Below are positions 41,138-55,700 of a stretch of DNA of 64,000 nucleotides, one piece after another (position 1 is the stretch's first letter; the number at the start of each line of letters is the position of its first letter). This DNA comes from Symbiodinium natans (Eukaryota > Sar > Dinophyceae > Suessiales > Symbiodiniaceae), in contig CAJNDS010002497.1 in NCBI GenBank assembly GCA_905221605.1, forward strand, positions 82,001 through 146,000, read 5' to 3'. Both the position numbers and the translations under genes were made by a program. A model generated the notes under the pieces. The model did no database searches. It saw only the letters and a program-made list of their open reading frames with translations, and was not told the origin of the DNA.

Positions 41138-44100
41138 CTAACGCGAAGTTTGCTTCTTGTTTTTTTGGGCGGGGGGGGGGGGGGGGTTGGGGTTAGGGTT
41201 TAGGGCTTACATGTTTGGGTTTAGGGCCTAAAGTTTTGGGGTTTAGGGCTTGATTATTTTCGTATTGATAACAAAAGAGGTTTTATTTACTTATTATTAT
41301 TATTTATTTATTTTATATTTTTTTTTTGGGGGGGGGGCTTTTGAGCTTATATGGTGGTAGTTTGCAACATTAGGGGTACGTTATTGGGGAGGCCCACTAT
41401 TTGGGGGATTTTTTAGGGGTCCCCGATTGTCGTAAACCCCCATATACCTAAACCCTAGACCCTAGACCCTAAACCCTAAACCGCTTAAACCCTAAACCCT
41501 AAACCCTAAAACCCAAAGAGGAATTTTGAAGTTTGGGATAAGAGGGCTTTCCGGGTTTCAGTGGTCTGGAGGCCCAGAGCCCGAAAATGAGCGGGAATTG
41601 GAAGGGTTTAGGGTTTAGGGTTTAGGGTTTAGGGTTTAGGGTTTAGGGTTTAGGGTCTAGGGTTTAGGGTTTAGGGTTTAGGGTTTAGGGTTTAGGGTTT
41701 AGGGTTTAGGGTCTAAACCCTACCCTCATTCTAGATTCCCTTAGAAGCTTGCTTTAAAATCTTTGTTTTATGCAGGGGGTATCGAATTTAACTCTAAGCC
41801 CTAAACCCTTAACACGAAACCCTGAACCCTAAACCCTAAACCCTAAACCCCAAATCCTAAACCCTAAACCCTAAACCCTAAACCCTAAACCCTAACTCGG
41901 GTTCGCATTGGGACCCAAGAGGCCAACTCGAAGGCTCTCCGCCCGAGCTTCTGGGCCAGCTCCCGCGCCCCCTGGGCCAGGCGCGGGTCTTCGCCTCTGA
42001 TGTCTTCGGTTTAGGGTTTAGGGTTTAGGGCTAGGGTTTAGGGTTTAGGGTTTAGGGTTTAGGGTTTAGGGTTTAGGGTCTAGGGTTTAGGGTTTAGGGT
42101 TTAGGGCTAGGGTTTAAGGTTTAGGGTTTAGGGCTAGGGTTTAGGGTGCAGGGCATGCTTTAGGCTTTCTCAGGATTTTTGGATGGCCCTTGTAGGCTTA
42201 TGGGGCTTGACAAGGCTTGTAAAGGGCTTGCAGTTTCAGGAATGCTGTTTTGGGGGGAGTTCTGTCCCTCGTGATGTTCTTGAGGGATTGTAGGGTTTAG
42301 GGTTAGGGATTTGAGCGTTTAGCAATTTAGGGTTTGGGGTTAGGGTTTAGGGGTTAGGGTTTATGGTTTAGTGTATAATTAGGGTGTAGGGTTTAGGGTT
42401 TAGAGGGTACAGGGTTTAGGGTTTAGGGTTTCGGGTTTAGGGTTCAACCGCAAAATCCTAACGCCCAAATCCTCTGGAATCCGAAACCCAGAACCCACTC
42501 TGAGACCTGCAGGCCGAGGGGGCTTGAAGGACATACTCGTAGGGTTTAGGGTTTAGGGTTCAGGGTTTAGGTTTTGGGGTTTAGGGTTTAGGGTTTAGGG
42601 TTCACGGCTATGAACTGTCAGGGGTTGCTAGGATTTATACGGTTTGTTGTTGGACCCTAAACCCTGAACCCTAAGCCCTAAGCCCTAAACCCCAAACCCT
42701 CAGCCGCGGAGCGGAAGAGGGTGAAGACGGAGGCCACAGTCTGCGCGCCACCAGCCACTGATCCTCTTCCGCAGGATTTAGGGTTTAGGGTTTAGGGTTT
42801 AGGGTTTCGGGTTTAGGGTTTAGGGTTTAGGGCTGTAGAACTTTGGGGTTTAGGGTTCAGTGGCGTCGAGTTCCTCGGCCAGCCCTAAAGAACTACAAGG
42901 GCTTCGGGGTTGAGCGCTTTAGAGGCGGATACCCTGACCCTCAACCCGCAACCCTCAACCCTAAACCCTAGCCCTAAACCCTAAACCCTAAACCCTAAAC
43001 CCTCGCCCTAAACCCTAAACCCTAAACCCTAAGCCCTAAGCCCTAAACCCTAAACCCTAAACCCTAGCCCTAAACCCTAAACCCTCAGCCCTTATGTTTC
43101 AGGTTGCTGACCCGGCTGGACCCCAGTCCTTCTCGAACCAGCTCGGCGTCACCCAGGAGGAAGCCCTAAGGTGTGATGTAGGGACCAGGGTGTCGGGTTT
43201 AGGGTTTAGGATTAGGGTTTAGGGTTGAGGGTTGAGGGTTTAGGGTTTAGGGTTTAGGGTTTAGGGTTTAGGGTTTAGGGTTTAGGGTTTAGGGTTTAGG
43301 GTCTAGGGTTTGGGGTTTAGGGTTCAGGGTGTAGAGGGTTTAGGGACTAGAGGTTTAGGGTGTAGAGGGTTTAGGGTTTAGGGCTAGATTTTGGGGCTTC
43401 GGGTGTAGAGGGTTCAGAGTGTAGAGTTTAGGGTGTAGAGGATTAAAAGTTGAGGGTGTAGAGGGTTTAGGGCTTAGGGGGTAGAGGGCTTAGGGTCTAG
43501 GGGGTCTAGGGTTTAGGGTGTAGAGGGTTAAGGGTTTAGGGTGCAGAGGGTGGAGGATTCAGGGTGTAGAGGGTGGAGGGTTTAGGGTGTAGAGGGTTTC
43601 GGGTCTAGGGTTCAGCCTGAACCCTAAACCCTTTAGGGTTTAGAGTTTAGGGTTTGGTTGGGTTGAGAGGCACTGTTCCTGTCCTTCCTATCAAGCACAG
43701 ACACCAAGGGTTTAGTCTCCAGGGGTTTAGGACACGCAGATGCTCAACATCTCTACCGCCGTCCCTTTGAAGCCCAAGGATTAGCTTAACAATCATAGCT
43801 ATACTTGTAATAACACTTGAGGCTTTTCTTTTGTTATCATGTGTGTAGGTGTATATATATATATATATATATTTACATACTACATATGGCTCTGTTTCCG
43901 GAAATAGGGGTACCCCGAACAGCCTGGACTCAAACCCGAAGCAAGAGCCACGACAAGCGGCCCATGCTCCAACAAAGGCTCTAAAAGAGTGACCCCTTGC
44001 ACCAAGCTGCCAGGAGCTTGGTCGTGTTTGAAACGACTTTCCTTGGTAAGTTTTAGGGTTTAGGGTTTGGGGTTTGGGGTTTAAGGTTTAGGGTTTAGGG

Positions 44101-47100
44101 GTCTCTTGCCAGCGCCCTCTCACCAGGGATTACGCGAAGCCGCCCTGCATGGCCACGAGTCTACACCTCGAGCACTGGTGTGCAGTGGGTGCGCGAATTT
44201 CTGGTATCCACCAAAGGACCCCCTGTACATACACTTACCCAATACGTATAAGGAACCAGAGATACACTCACTGACCACAGCAAGCCCTAAAGAACAAGAA
44301 AGGCAAGGAGGCGAGGAGCATGCATGGAGGACTGAAAAATGAACAACCGCGGAAAAACTTTAGAAGTCCTTGAAGCACCTAACAAGCCGCCAAGACCCAA
44401 TTTGAACCCTACAACTAATCCCTATAAGCGATATAAACCCTGTAAACCCTATAAACCCTACAAACCCTACAAAACCCTGTAAACCCTGTAAACCCTGTAA
44501 AACCCTGTAAACCAAATAACCCAAAAACCCTACGATATAAACCCGATAAACCCTAAACCCTGTGATAAAACCCTACAAGCCCTACGATAAACCCTCTAAG
44601 CCCTCCAATCCGCCCCGCACCTTGGTAGGGCTCATAGGGTCTACAAGGGTTCTCATAGGGTTTATAGGGCTTATATCGCTTATAGGAAACCCTAAACCCT
44701 AACCCCTAAACCCTCAACCCTCAATCCAAATCCGCCCCAGGTGGCTCCTCTTCTGCTGTGAGCGGGGGGGCGAAGATGTCCCCAAAAGGCCCCAGAGGGC
44801 TCCTTGTTGACGGGTTTAGGTTTAGGGTTTAGGGTTTAGGGTTTAGGGTTTAGGGTTTAGGGTTTAGGGTTTAGGGTTTAGGGTTTAGGGTTTAGGGTTT
44901 AGGGTTTAGGGTTTAGGGTTTAGGGTTTAGGGTTTGCGAAAATAAGGGACCCCTGTTATGGACCCCACATAGGAGGATTTTCTCTTACAATGAGGACCCC
45001 CCAATAAGGCACACCCTACTTTCGGAAACCCCAAAAATGCCTAAAACCCTAAACCCTGAACCCTGAACCCTAAACCCTAAACCCATTTGGCGTGAGGTTC
45101 GATGCTTGAGTTTGCAAGGCACCCGACCTGCCCCTATCGCTCCGAAACCCTAAAGGGTTTAGAGTTTAGGGTTTAGGGTTTAGGGTTTAAAGGGTTTAGG
45201 GCTAGCGTTTACAAGGCTTAGGGCCGGAGACCCGGAACATGCATTTGGAATGGTGCCGCCAGCGTTGGACGGGGCAAGTCGCGGGGTCTAAACCTAAAAA
45301 TTCTGAGATTAGCCTAAACCCTAAACCCTAAACCCCAAGCCCTTAATATGGTCCCTTGCCTCCTTTAAAGGCTTCTGATGTATGGGCCCTTAACTTGTAT
45401 AGGGTGCATATGCGGTGTATAAGGGGTACCCCTCTATAAGGGCCCATACTAAGGGACTACCCTTAGACTAAAGCCTACACCCTGAACCCTGAACCCTAAA
45501 CCCTAAACCCTAAACCTCAAGCCCAGGCGCTTGAGCAAGGCAGGGCCAATCCCAGGTAGGAGCCTGGACCGGAACTTTTCTTCCGGCACCCTTTGGGTTT
45601 AGGGTTCAGGGTTCAGGGTTTAGGGTTTAGGGTGTAGGGGCTCGAAAGGACTAGGCATCCAAGGGGTTTTGGGTTTTGGGGTTTTGGGGTTTAGGGGGTT
45701 CACCAGGGTGGTAGAACGAAGCACTGGGGATAAACAACTGCTCAAGTGGTTTGCAGTAGCACTAGGTCGGGCGGGGGGGGGGGGAAGGTTTCGGGCTCAG
45801 TGTGTGACCGATGTGCTTTTTTGATGTTGTGTGTGGTCAAAACATATAAGAGGTGGACACGCAATTAGTTCCCCTCGGCCACTAAACCCCTAAACCCATG
45901 AACCCTTAAACCCCAACCCCTCAACCCCAAACCCTAAACCGAAAAAGCCTAAACCCCCCAATAATAAACCCCAAACCCCTCAAACATAAACCCTACACCT
46001 TAACACCCTAAACCTCAAAACCCTGAACCCTAAGCCTCAACACCCTAAACCCAAAAGCCCCTAAACCCGAAACCCCCAAACCCTCAACCCTAAAACCCCT
46101 AAACCCCCTAAACAACCAAGCCCTGAACCCCTAAACCCTTCGGGTTCCCCCCGAAACCCTAAACCCTAAACCCTAAACCCTAAACCCTAAACCCTAAACC
46201 CTAAACCCTAAACCCTAAACCCTAAACCCTAAACCCTAAACCCTAACCCGGGCCTCAGGGGCGAGGTGTTCGCCAACCTCTTGCCTAAGGCTTGGATCCC
46301 ACCGCGACCCAAGCAGTCGACCCCCTTCACGGTCCTGAGCTGGGGTTCAGGGTTTAGGGTTTAAAGGGTTTAGCGGTTAGGGGTTTTAAAGGTTGCAGGG
46401 TCGAGGGGGGCAGGGTTTAGGGTTAGAGGTTTAGTTGAGAGTTTAGGGTTTTGGGGGTGTGGGGGTTTAGGGGCTTAGGGGATACACGCCTTATACGGGG
46501 TAAGTTCTCGAACATCATGACCCCGTGTTCGGCAACCTAAACCCGGCCCCCCAAAATTTGGAAGCAGGAACCTGCCAGATCCCGGTAGGGTTTGAGCGGG
46601 GATAGATTAGAGTTTAGGGTTTAGGGTTTAGGGTTTAGGGTTTAGGGTTTAGGGTTTAGGGTTTAGGGTTTAGGGCTAGGGAAGCTTGGGGTTTAGGGTG
46701 TTGAGTTTACAATTTAGGGCCATACGCGGGCGTCAAGGATTGCCAAGGCCCGAGTTGGGGCAGTACTGGGGCTCGAGCGCCAAAACCCCAAACCTTGGGT
46801 TTCGGGTTCAGGGTTTAGGGATTAGGGATTAGGGTTAAGGGTTAAGGGTTTAGGGATTAGGCTTTAGGGTTTAGGGCTTAGGGTTCAGGGTTTAGGGTTT
46901 AGGCTTTGTCAGACACGCCCCAACGCCGTGCAATTCTGCCGCTTGCAGTGGATATGCCGCCTGTGGCGTCTGGATGATCTATTGCATAATCTAGTCCTTA
47001 TCCGCCGACCCCAGCGGTAGCAGGGCGGCGTCAGTGAAGACCCCCCACCGCCCTCACCGCCCTCACCCGCTCTCACAGCATGCTGCTCATGACACCTTGA

Positions 47101-49756
47101 ATTGGAGTGTTTTTGCATTGTTTGGCTTCAGTGCATGCCCAAACCCCGCCACCCATCGCCCTCACCCATGACGCCTTGAATTGGACCTTTGACCCCCCCC
47201 CACCCCATCCATTCAGGTGGTTTAAAGGGTCCAGTGCCCGACCACCCCCCCCCCCCCCCACGCCCCCAGTCCACCCCTCCCTGACACCAACCCTTTACCC
47301 TCAACCCCCACCCGCCGCCTCGACTCTGAAACCCCACCCCCCCCCACCCCCCCCATCCCTTCCCTCCTAGGCCCCTACCCCCTACTCCGCCCCTGACAAA
47401 TCTCTAGTTTGAGGGATTCCAATCCACGCCCGCCCTAACCGCCTCCCCGCTCTCATCATTGCCTTCCGCCCCCAACTCCACCAACCCTCGACCGTCACCT
47501 CCCCTGTCCACCCGCCGCGCTCCACCCTGCCTTCCGCCCCAACCCTCTCACCAGAGCTGGTCAAATGAGTCAGGCCCCCCTTTCCGCCAGCCGCCCCCAC
47601 CCTCTCCCACTCCCACTCCCGAACCCTCCCACCAACCCTCCCCAGCCCTCATCATTACCCCCTCCCACCATCGTGCACCATCCGACCGCCCCCCCGCTCT
47701 CACCGCTCTCATCGCTTCTTCATCTCTATGCCCCCCAGTCCACCCCTGCCTTCCGCCCCCAACTCCCTAATCCGACACCAACCCTCTACCGTCACCCCAC
47801 CGCCGCCCCCCTTTCCACCCCCACCCACCCCCACCCCCCCCGCCCCCGCCCCCCCCGCCTGCCCGCGCTCCACCCTGCCTTCCGCCCCAATGCGACTGTC
47901 TTGGGTCTGGGGTCGGCGGCACTGGCGGTAGCCATTAAATAAGGTTTAGGGTTTAGGGATTTTTAGGGGTTAGTTTACGGTTTGGGGTTTAGGGTTTAGG
48001 GTTTCGGGTTTGGGGTTTAGGGTTTGGGGTTTAGGGTTTAGGGTTTAGGGTTTGGGGTCTAGGGTTTAGGCCAATGTATAAGCTGATGAGCCCATACACT
48101 GCTTAACTCTTCTTGCAGCAGGGCCTCTCCTCCACAAGGAAGTCGCCTCGGCAGAGTAGGTGGTGTAGCTACTATGGACTAAAGGAGGTGCCCTTATGAG
48201 GGGCCTTAGGGTTTAGGGTTTAGGGTTTAGGGGAATTTGGAGGCTACTGAGGTATATAGGGACTATAAAATTAAAGGCCCCTTCTAGCGGTCCCTCCTAT
48301 TAACCCCTACGCCCCAGCGTTTGTGCAATTTAAGGGCAGCTGGAGGGAAGCGGCGAAGACCAGCAGTGGGAGGGTGGCTGGTTTAGGGTTTAGGGTTTAG
48401 GGGTTTAGGGTTTTGGGTTTGGGGTTTAGGGTTTGAGGTTGTGGGCTTTAAAGGACTTTAGGGCCAAGTTCTTGCTCATGGTCTCAAGTGCTGCCCAGCG
48501 ACGGAAGAACCTCAGGCCACAGGCTCTACAGTGTTGTGTTAGGGTTAAGGGTTAAGGGTTAAGGGTTCAGGGTTCAGGGTTAAGGGTTAAGGGTTAAGGG
48601 TTCAGGGTTCAGGGTTAAGGGTTAAGGGTTAAGGGTTTCGGGTTTCGGGTTTGGGGTTTGGGGTTTGGGGTTTAGGGCAAGGGTTTCGGGGGTGTCGGGA
48701 TTCGGGTTTAGGCCGACAAACCACACGTCTTGACCCTTAGGCAAAAGGTTGCTGCAGATTAGGGTTTAGGGTTTAGGGTTTAGGGTTTAGGGTTTAGAGT
48801 GTAGGGTTTAGGGTCTAGGGTAGTGACGGGTAGTGCAGCAGGGTTAAGAGACCCCAAACCCTAAACCCTTCAAACCCTCTAAACTCTCTAAACCCTCTAA
48901 GCACGAAAGCCCCGAAACCCGAAACCCCAAACCGTACGAACCCTCACAGGGCTTGAAAAACCCTGAACCCCATGAACCCAAAAAACAACCCTAAACCCTA
49001 AACCCTAAACCCTAAACCCTAAACCCTAAGCCCTAAACCCTAAGCCCTAAACCCTAAACCCTAAACCCTCCCTTCAGGACCGGCTTTGACCCGGAAAAAA
49101 AAAAACCAAGCCTCGAAAGCATCTTCGAGCTTGGCCCGAGCTTCAACGTCTAAGGGAAGCCACATGGTCCCTTACGTTCTGTAGAAAAGGTTTAGGGTTT
49201 GAGGGTTAGGGTTTAGGGTTTAGGGTTTAGGGTCTAGGGTTTAGGGTTTAGGGCTACATGGTCTTGTTTTATGGTCCCTTACCTTCTTGATTGTAAAGGG
49301 TTCTGAGGTATGGGACCTTGCGTTGTCTAGGGGTATACAAGGGGTATATAAGAGTTCTCCAATGAAGGGCCCTTTTTTGACACCATGTATCTTCCCCCTG
49401 CCAGTGCCATTTCCTAAACTCGATAAACCCGATGAACCCCAATTACAAAGCCTAGAAACCCTACAAATCCTACTATCTGCAAACCCTAGAAACTCCCTCT
49501 AAAACCCACCCTACAAAATCTACAAACCCTCTAAACCCTCTAAACCCTAAACCCCCCTAAACCCTAAACCCTAAAGCCTAAAACCTAAACCCCCAAATCT
49601 TGCTGCCAGCCCAGCAGCGCGCCGTCAGGCGACAACAGGAAAGTGAGCGCCTCGCGCGCGCCGTCGCTCTCGGAGTTGGCGGTCGCCTGGCCAATCGAGA
49701 TTCTGTCTTTGTAGGGTTTGGGGTGGGTTTAGGGTTTAGGGTTTAGGGTTTAGGGT

Positions 49757-49788
<32 letters not shown>

Positions 49789-52700
49789 GGTTTAGGGTTT
49801 AGGCACTTTTGTTTAGGGTTTCGGGTAGGGTTTATGGGGTTGATGAGAGCTTATGGGGATTAAGTCTAGCGTTATATAGCGTTATATTAAAGGGTTGTAT
49901 AAGGTTGGTCAATCGAGATTCCCTGTAGAGCTTGGGGGCCCTTTGTTTATATGAGTTTAGGGTTTAGGGTTTTTTGGTTTAGGGTTATAGGGTATTCTGA
50001 AGGTTCGGCTTTCTAGGGCTTGTAGGGGGTTTAGAGGGTGTTACAGGGTTTTGGCATGCAGCGTAGGGTTGCGGATGACGGAGTGGTGCTTATGAAAGGA
50101 CGAGCGTCTTAAAAACTCATGAGCCCTGGTAGACATACGCGGGACTTCTTGTTTTCTCTTCGGTGCTCTCTTCTCGCTCCTCGCTCTCTTTTCTTCAGGT
50201 TCTTGAGGTTGTTCTCCTCCTTGATCCCGTTCTCTCCGGTCCAAATAGCCTCTCCGTGTCTTCTTCCCTTCAGTGATTTCGGAAGGCAGTACCGGAATAC
50301 CATTCACTAAACAGTGTGCAAGAACCTCTTCTTCGTTGTTGGCTGGTCGACGTGCATGTACTGAACATAGTACCGGCAAAGCATTGTGAATGACCCAGAT
50401 TGACTCAGAGCTCTCCTGGCCAATCACTCTTGCCGCACTCGACCACTTTGTTCCTCCGACCTGCTCATCGCGTCGGTAGACCACGAGGTCTCCGGGTCGG
50501 TAGTTCTCGTGAATGGGTGCGCCCTTGAATAGATTCGCGAACTCATGCAGACTCCAGCCGACTATGGGCAGGAGCAAAATTGAGGGCTTGGGGTTTAGGG
50601 CTTGGGGTGTAGAGGGTTTAGGGTTTAGGATTTAGGGTTTAGGATTTTAGGGTTTAGGGGAGACCCTAAGCCCTAAAACCCAAGACCCTACTCCACCTTG
50701 CCCCTCCCAGCTGTTGGCCTGCGCCCACGAGGTTGGCCGGTCACCCACACGCTCGGAGGACATCTGCGCCTAGAAGGTTGCTGCTGCGGCTCAAAAAGCT
50801 TCACCCTAATCCCTAAACCCCAAACCCTGAACCCCTATTGATCGCATTGACTCCAAGTCCGTGTCAACCCTAAACCCCAAACATTGAACCCTAAACCCCA
50901 AACCCTGAACCCTAAACCCTAAACCCTAAGCCCTAAACCCTAAACCCCAAACCCTAAACCCTAAGCCGTACGCCCTAAACCCAAAAAGGGCTTCCGGTGT
51001 ACCGTTGAACTACAGGTTTTAGGTTGCGAGGCTTCGGTGGGTTGACGACTTTCAGGTTGAAGCGTTTCAGGGCATCCAGGGTTTAGGGTTTAGGGTTTAG
51101 GGTTTAGGGCTTGGTTTAGGGCGGCCAGGGCTTTAAGGCATCGGGGTTTCGGGGGTTCAGGGTCACAAGGGGTCCAGCGTTCTCAGCAGCCAGCTCTCTG
51201 TTCGGTGGTCCCCTTTTCCACTTTATTCTTTAGCGTGTCCCCAAGAAGCAAGAAAATTCATGGGGACTTCCGAAAATAGGGGACCTCCAATATAGACCCC
51301 CCAAATCGTAGCATCCCCCAAATAATCAGGTACCCCAACAATATGTCGTAAACCCCCTTCTGACTAACTGTTTGGCAGTTATGCTTCGCGGCCTAATCAC
51401 CCAAAAACCTAGTGTAGACTTTACGATTAGTAGAAAGCACGTAGCTTTGCGGCCTAATCACCCAGAAACCTAGTGCAGACTCTACGATTAGTAGAAGGCA
51501 CGTAGCTTTTTGAAGCGTAGTCCTTCTAGTATTACGGCTCCCGAACTCAAGAGCTGAGCTCCACAATTCGGCTTCGCCCCCTGCAGCTGCAAAGTGCCCC
51601 CTAAACCCTAACCCCTAGACCCTAGACCATAAACCCTAAACCCTAAACCCTAAACCCTAAACCCTAAACCCTAAACCCTAAACCCTAAACCCTACCTTAG
51701 AAGCCGAAAGCATCCCTGTTGCCCTGGAGTCTTCAAACTGGAAACCCTTGAACAAACAAAGGAGCTAAGCCCTGAATTCGTGCCCTAAGCGCCAAACGAA
51801 AAATCCTAAACTCCCTCCCCCCCCCCCCGCTCCGAAACAAAAAAAAAGAGAGCAGCAGCCCTAAACCCTAAACCCTAAACCCTAAACCCTAAACCCTAAA
51901 CCCTAAACCCTAAACAGAAAAAGAGAGAGCAGCAGCAAGGCAACCCCTGGCCTGACGAACCTTCGTGTCCTCGGCAGCTCTTGGTGAGAGACTAAACGGC
52001 CCACGGAGCCGCTTTCTGTTGTTGTTTCCGTTTGTTTGGGGGGGTTTAGGGTTTATAGGGTTTAGGGTTTCGGGTTTAGGGTTTAGGGTTTAGGGTTTAG
52101 GTTTTAGGGTTTGGGGTTTGGGGTTTGGGGTTTGCCGGGGGGGGGGGGGGGATTGGGGGTTTGGGGGTGAAAAGGGTGTAGGGTCCTTCTTTGGATGCTC
52201 TGGAGCTAAAGGTCCAGAGCCCGAACGTGCTTTGGAGTTTAGGGTTTGGGGTTTTGCCGTCTGGTGCCGGGTTTGTGGCAGCTTAGGATACCCCAAACAG
52301 GCCCATCATGTAGATCTAAGCCTAAGCTAAGCCCTGAGCCGTAAGCCCTAAACCCCAAACCCAAACCCCTAGCGCTGCAAAAACATGGAGGCTGGGCCTA
52401 AAGTCGGGACTTTAAGGTGTAGGGCTTGGGGAAGCGACCTGACACATCATATGGCGCTTCAAGTGTGCGACTGTATTACAGGCCTTGAGGTTAACACCGA
52501 GCCCTGAACCCTAAACCCTGAGCCTTACACTTTAATCCTTAAACCCCAAAACCCGAAACCCTGAACCATTAACCTTGAACCCTAACACCCGAAACCCTGA
52601 ACCTTCAGCCTGAAGACCCCAAAACCCAAAACCCAAAACCCCAAACACTAAACCCTAAACCCAAAACCTAAACCCTAAACCCTAAACCCCGACATGTCTG

Positions 52701-55700
52701 ACGCTGGAAGCCTGATGTCTCCGCGCTGGCTGCATGCAAAGGAGCCGTGCGCTCGCTGTCCTGAACCAGTCCAGCTCCCGTGCTGGAAGCCTGGCACCCT
52801 TAGGGTTTAGGGTTTAGGGTTTAGGGTTTAGGGTTTAGGGCCTGATGTTTGGCTTTATGTTTGTGAGCTGTGCTTTCAGGAAAAACAACACTCCAGTTCG
52901 AAAACCCCGTGAACACCACCACCCCGAACCCTAATCCCCCAAGCCCTAAAACCCTAAAACCTTCAAACTCTAAAGCCTTAAAACCCTCAAACCCTAAAAC
53001 CCTAACCCCTAATCCCTTCAAACCCTGAAGCTGTGTGAGGTCGTGGAAACCTCCAGGCTCGAAGCCTCAACCCTAAACACTAAACCCGAAACCCTAAACC
53101 CTACTGGGGAGGCGCGAGGCTTTCATAAGGGCGATGAATAACTTTCTGGATTGTGGGTGCAAGCAAATGCCAGGGTCTTCTAGGGTTTCTTGATGGTTTT
53201 CAGGGTGTTCAGTGTTTATAGTGCTTACAGACATTGCAGTGTGTATAGGGTTTAGAGGGTCGAAGTACAGTTTAATTAGGGTTTGGGGGGCGTTCGGGCC
53301 TAGGGATCTTCACCGGCGTTCCACCCCAAACCTTATATAAACCCTACACCCTAAACCCTGATGCCTGCGACATCGCGGCCCGGGCGATCTCCTCAGGATC
53401 TGGGGCCTCCACGTGGGGGATCTTCTTGAAGGCTATTGGCCACAGGGATTCGGGAGTTTAGGGTTTAGGGTTTAGGGTTTAGGGTTTAGGGTTTAGGGTT
53501 TAGGATTTAGGATTTAGGATTTAGGGTTCAGGGTTTAGGGCTTGGGGATTCAGCTTTGCGGTTTGGGGTTAAGGCCTTGTAGGATTTGGGGCTTAGCGTT
53601 GAGCGTTTAGAGGGTTCAGGATGTAGGTTCGGGAGCACAGGGCACAAATCGAGAAAATCCTAAACCTTTGCCACTCTGCCTTAATGCTGTGATAGAATGA
53701 CCCTATGGATGCACCTGACTGCCATACACCTCTGCCAAAGCTCCAAATCCTCCCCTGCTTGGAACCCGACACATCGGAGGCCTCAAGCTTCATCGCTGAT
53801 CCCCTAAATGCTGGGGCCTAAGCCCGAAACCCTATAGCAGCTGGCTTCAGGGTTTGTTCTTCTCATATTCTTATGTTCATCATACTCTTTTGTTCATATA
53901 TTTGTACATGTGATATTATGTTATTATGTAATTATGACTTCTAGGTTCGGGGTAGTACATCCCAGCGTCACTTGAGATGTCAGTGGCCATGTGAACGAAA
54001 AATCGGTCAGGCGCAGGCCTTCTCCGTAAGCCGGAAGGCCTTTTGCAGAGCATGAAAGGGGGGGGGGCTTTAGGGTGTGCAGGGTTTTTAGGGGGGTTTA
54101 TAGGGTTTATAGGGTTTATAGGGTTTATAGGGTTTAGAGGGTTTATAGGGTTTAGAGGGTTTATAGGTTCTCTAGGCTTTCAAGGGTTAATTGGGTTTGT
54201 GGGCTTTAAAGGGTTTACGAGTTTTATAGTTTTTAGGGTTACGGATGTTATGGGCTTTCAAGGGTTTATGGGCTTTCTTTGGCAATGGGTTTCTAGGATT
54301 TTGGGCATGAGGGATTATTGGGTTTAGGGTCTGCGGAGACATGATAAGATCATACGTATTCTGGGTTGATCATATTTCTGGTTTCTGAGTGCAATGGTCC
54401 TAGGTGGTTGCACAGCCTGCTTCGGCTTTGCCTTTAGCCCTCCTTCTCCGAAAGGTGGGTTTAGGGTTTAGGGTTGGTTTAGGGTTTAGGGTTTAGGGTT
54501 TAGGGTTTAGGGTTTAGGGTTTAGGGTCTAGGGTCTAGGGTTTAGGGTTTAGGGTTTAGGGTTTAGGGTTTAGGGTTTAGGGTTTAGGGTTTAGGGTTTA
54601 GGGTTTAGGGTTTAGGGTTTAGGGCTAACGAAACAAGAGCCCGTGTATTGGGAGGCACAGACAAACACAAGCAAGTGACGCGACATCGGAAAGCGACGGG
54701 CAGAGTCCAGCAACAAACCCTGGATGCACAGAATCGCCAGAGCTTGGGAGGGTTTAGGGTTTAGGGTTTAGGGTTTGGGGTTTAGGGCTTGGGGTTTAGG
54801 GCTTGGGGTTTGGGGTTTAGGGTTTGGGGTTTAGGGTTTGGAGCTTAGGGTTTACGGTTTGGGGTTTGGGGCTTGGGGTTTTAGGGCATCGATAGTTGCG
54901 AACGAAACCAAGCTCAAAAACAAGAACTGCAGCTCCTCACATGCCTAAATGCTCTTGAGGCCCTACAAACCCTGAACCCTAAACCCTAAACCCCTGAACC
55001 CACCCGGAATCCCCAACTAGAGGCCTACAAACCACCACCGCAACCGACAGACCATGCCAAACCGGAATCTGCAAGTAGAAGCCCCAAAATCCCTAAACCC
55101 TAAACCCTAAAAACCCCCAAGCCAGGAGCCTTAGCAATCCTTTAGAACAAGCACAGTAGAGCCTGCCGCAAGCGAAGACATCTTTCTAGCACTTGACCCT
55201 AAACCCTAAACCCTAAACCCTAAACCCTAAACCCTAAACCCTAAATCCTGGAAGCACGGCTTTAAAGCCCGGACTTGCCTCCTTGGATCCCTTAAGCCAA
55301 CTTAGATGCCCTAGTTTAGGGTTTAGGGTTTAGGGTTTAGGGTTTAGGGTTTAGGGTTGAGGGTTGAGGGTTTAGGGTTGAGGGTTTAGGGTAAGCCCTC
55401 CCTTACAAACCCAAAACTTCTCGGCATGTTGCTGGAGAACCCTTAACAACGCCTAACCAGAAACACAACGACTGGTCACGGGGCTTCCGCCTAAACCCCA
55501 AACCCATAACCCTTAACCCTAAACCCTAAACCCTAAACCCTAAACCCTGACCCCTAAACCCTAAACCCTAAACCCTAAACCCTAAACTCCGCAGACGCCT
55601 CTAAAGCGCGGAGGAGGTCAATGAGCCGGTCGGCGTCGAAGACGCCCTCCTTGCCGTAAACCATGTACCTCACAGTAAGGGTTTAGGGTTTAGGGTTTAG

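Noticed and set aside
47050-47940. Proline-rich protein genes on both strands
   Set aside because: Frames follow from the C-rich composition and degenerate tandem repeats; no conserved motif.
53593-53793. Coding exon (GRIWSFGRGVWQSGASIGSF)
   Set aside because: Open frame without recognised homology, flanks or matching splice sites; kept out as unsupported.
54043-54327. Membrane protein (FIGFIGFIGF)
   Set aside because: Translation of a GGGTTTATA variant array.
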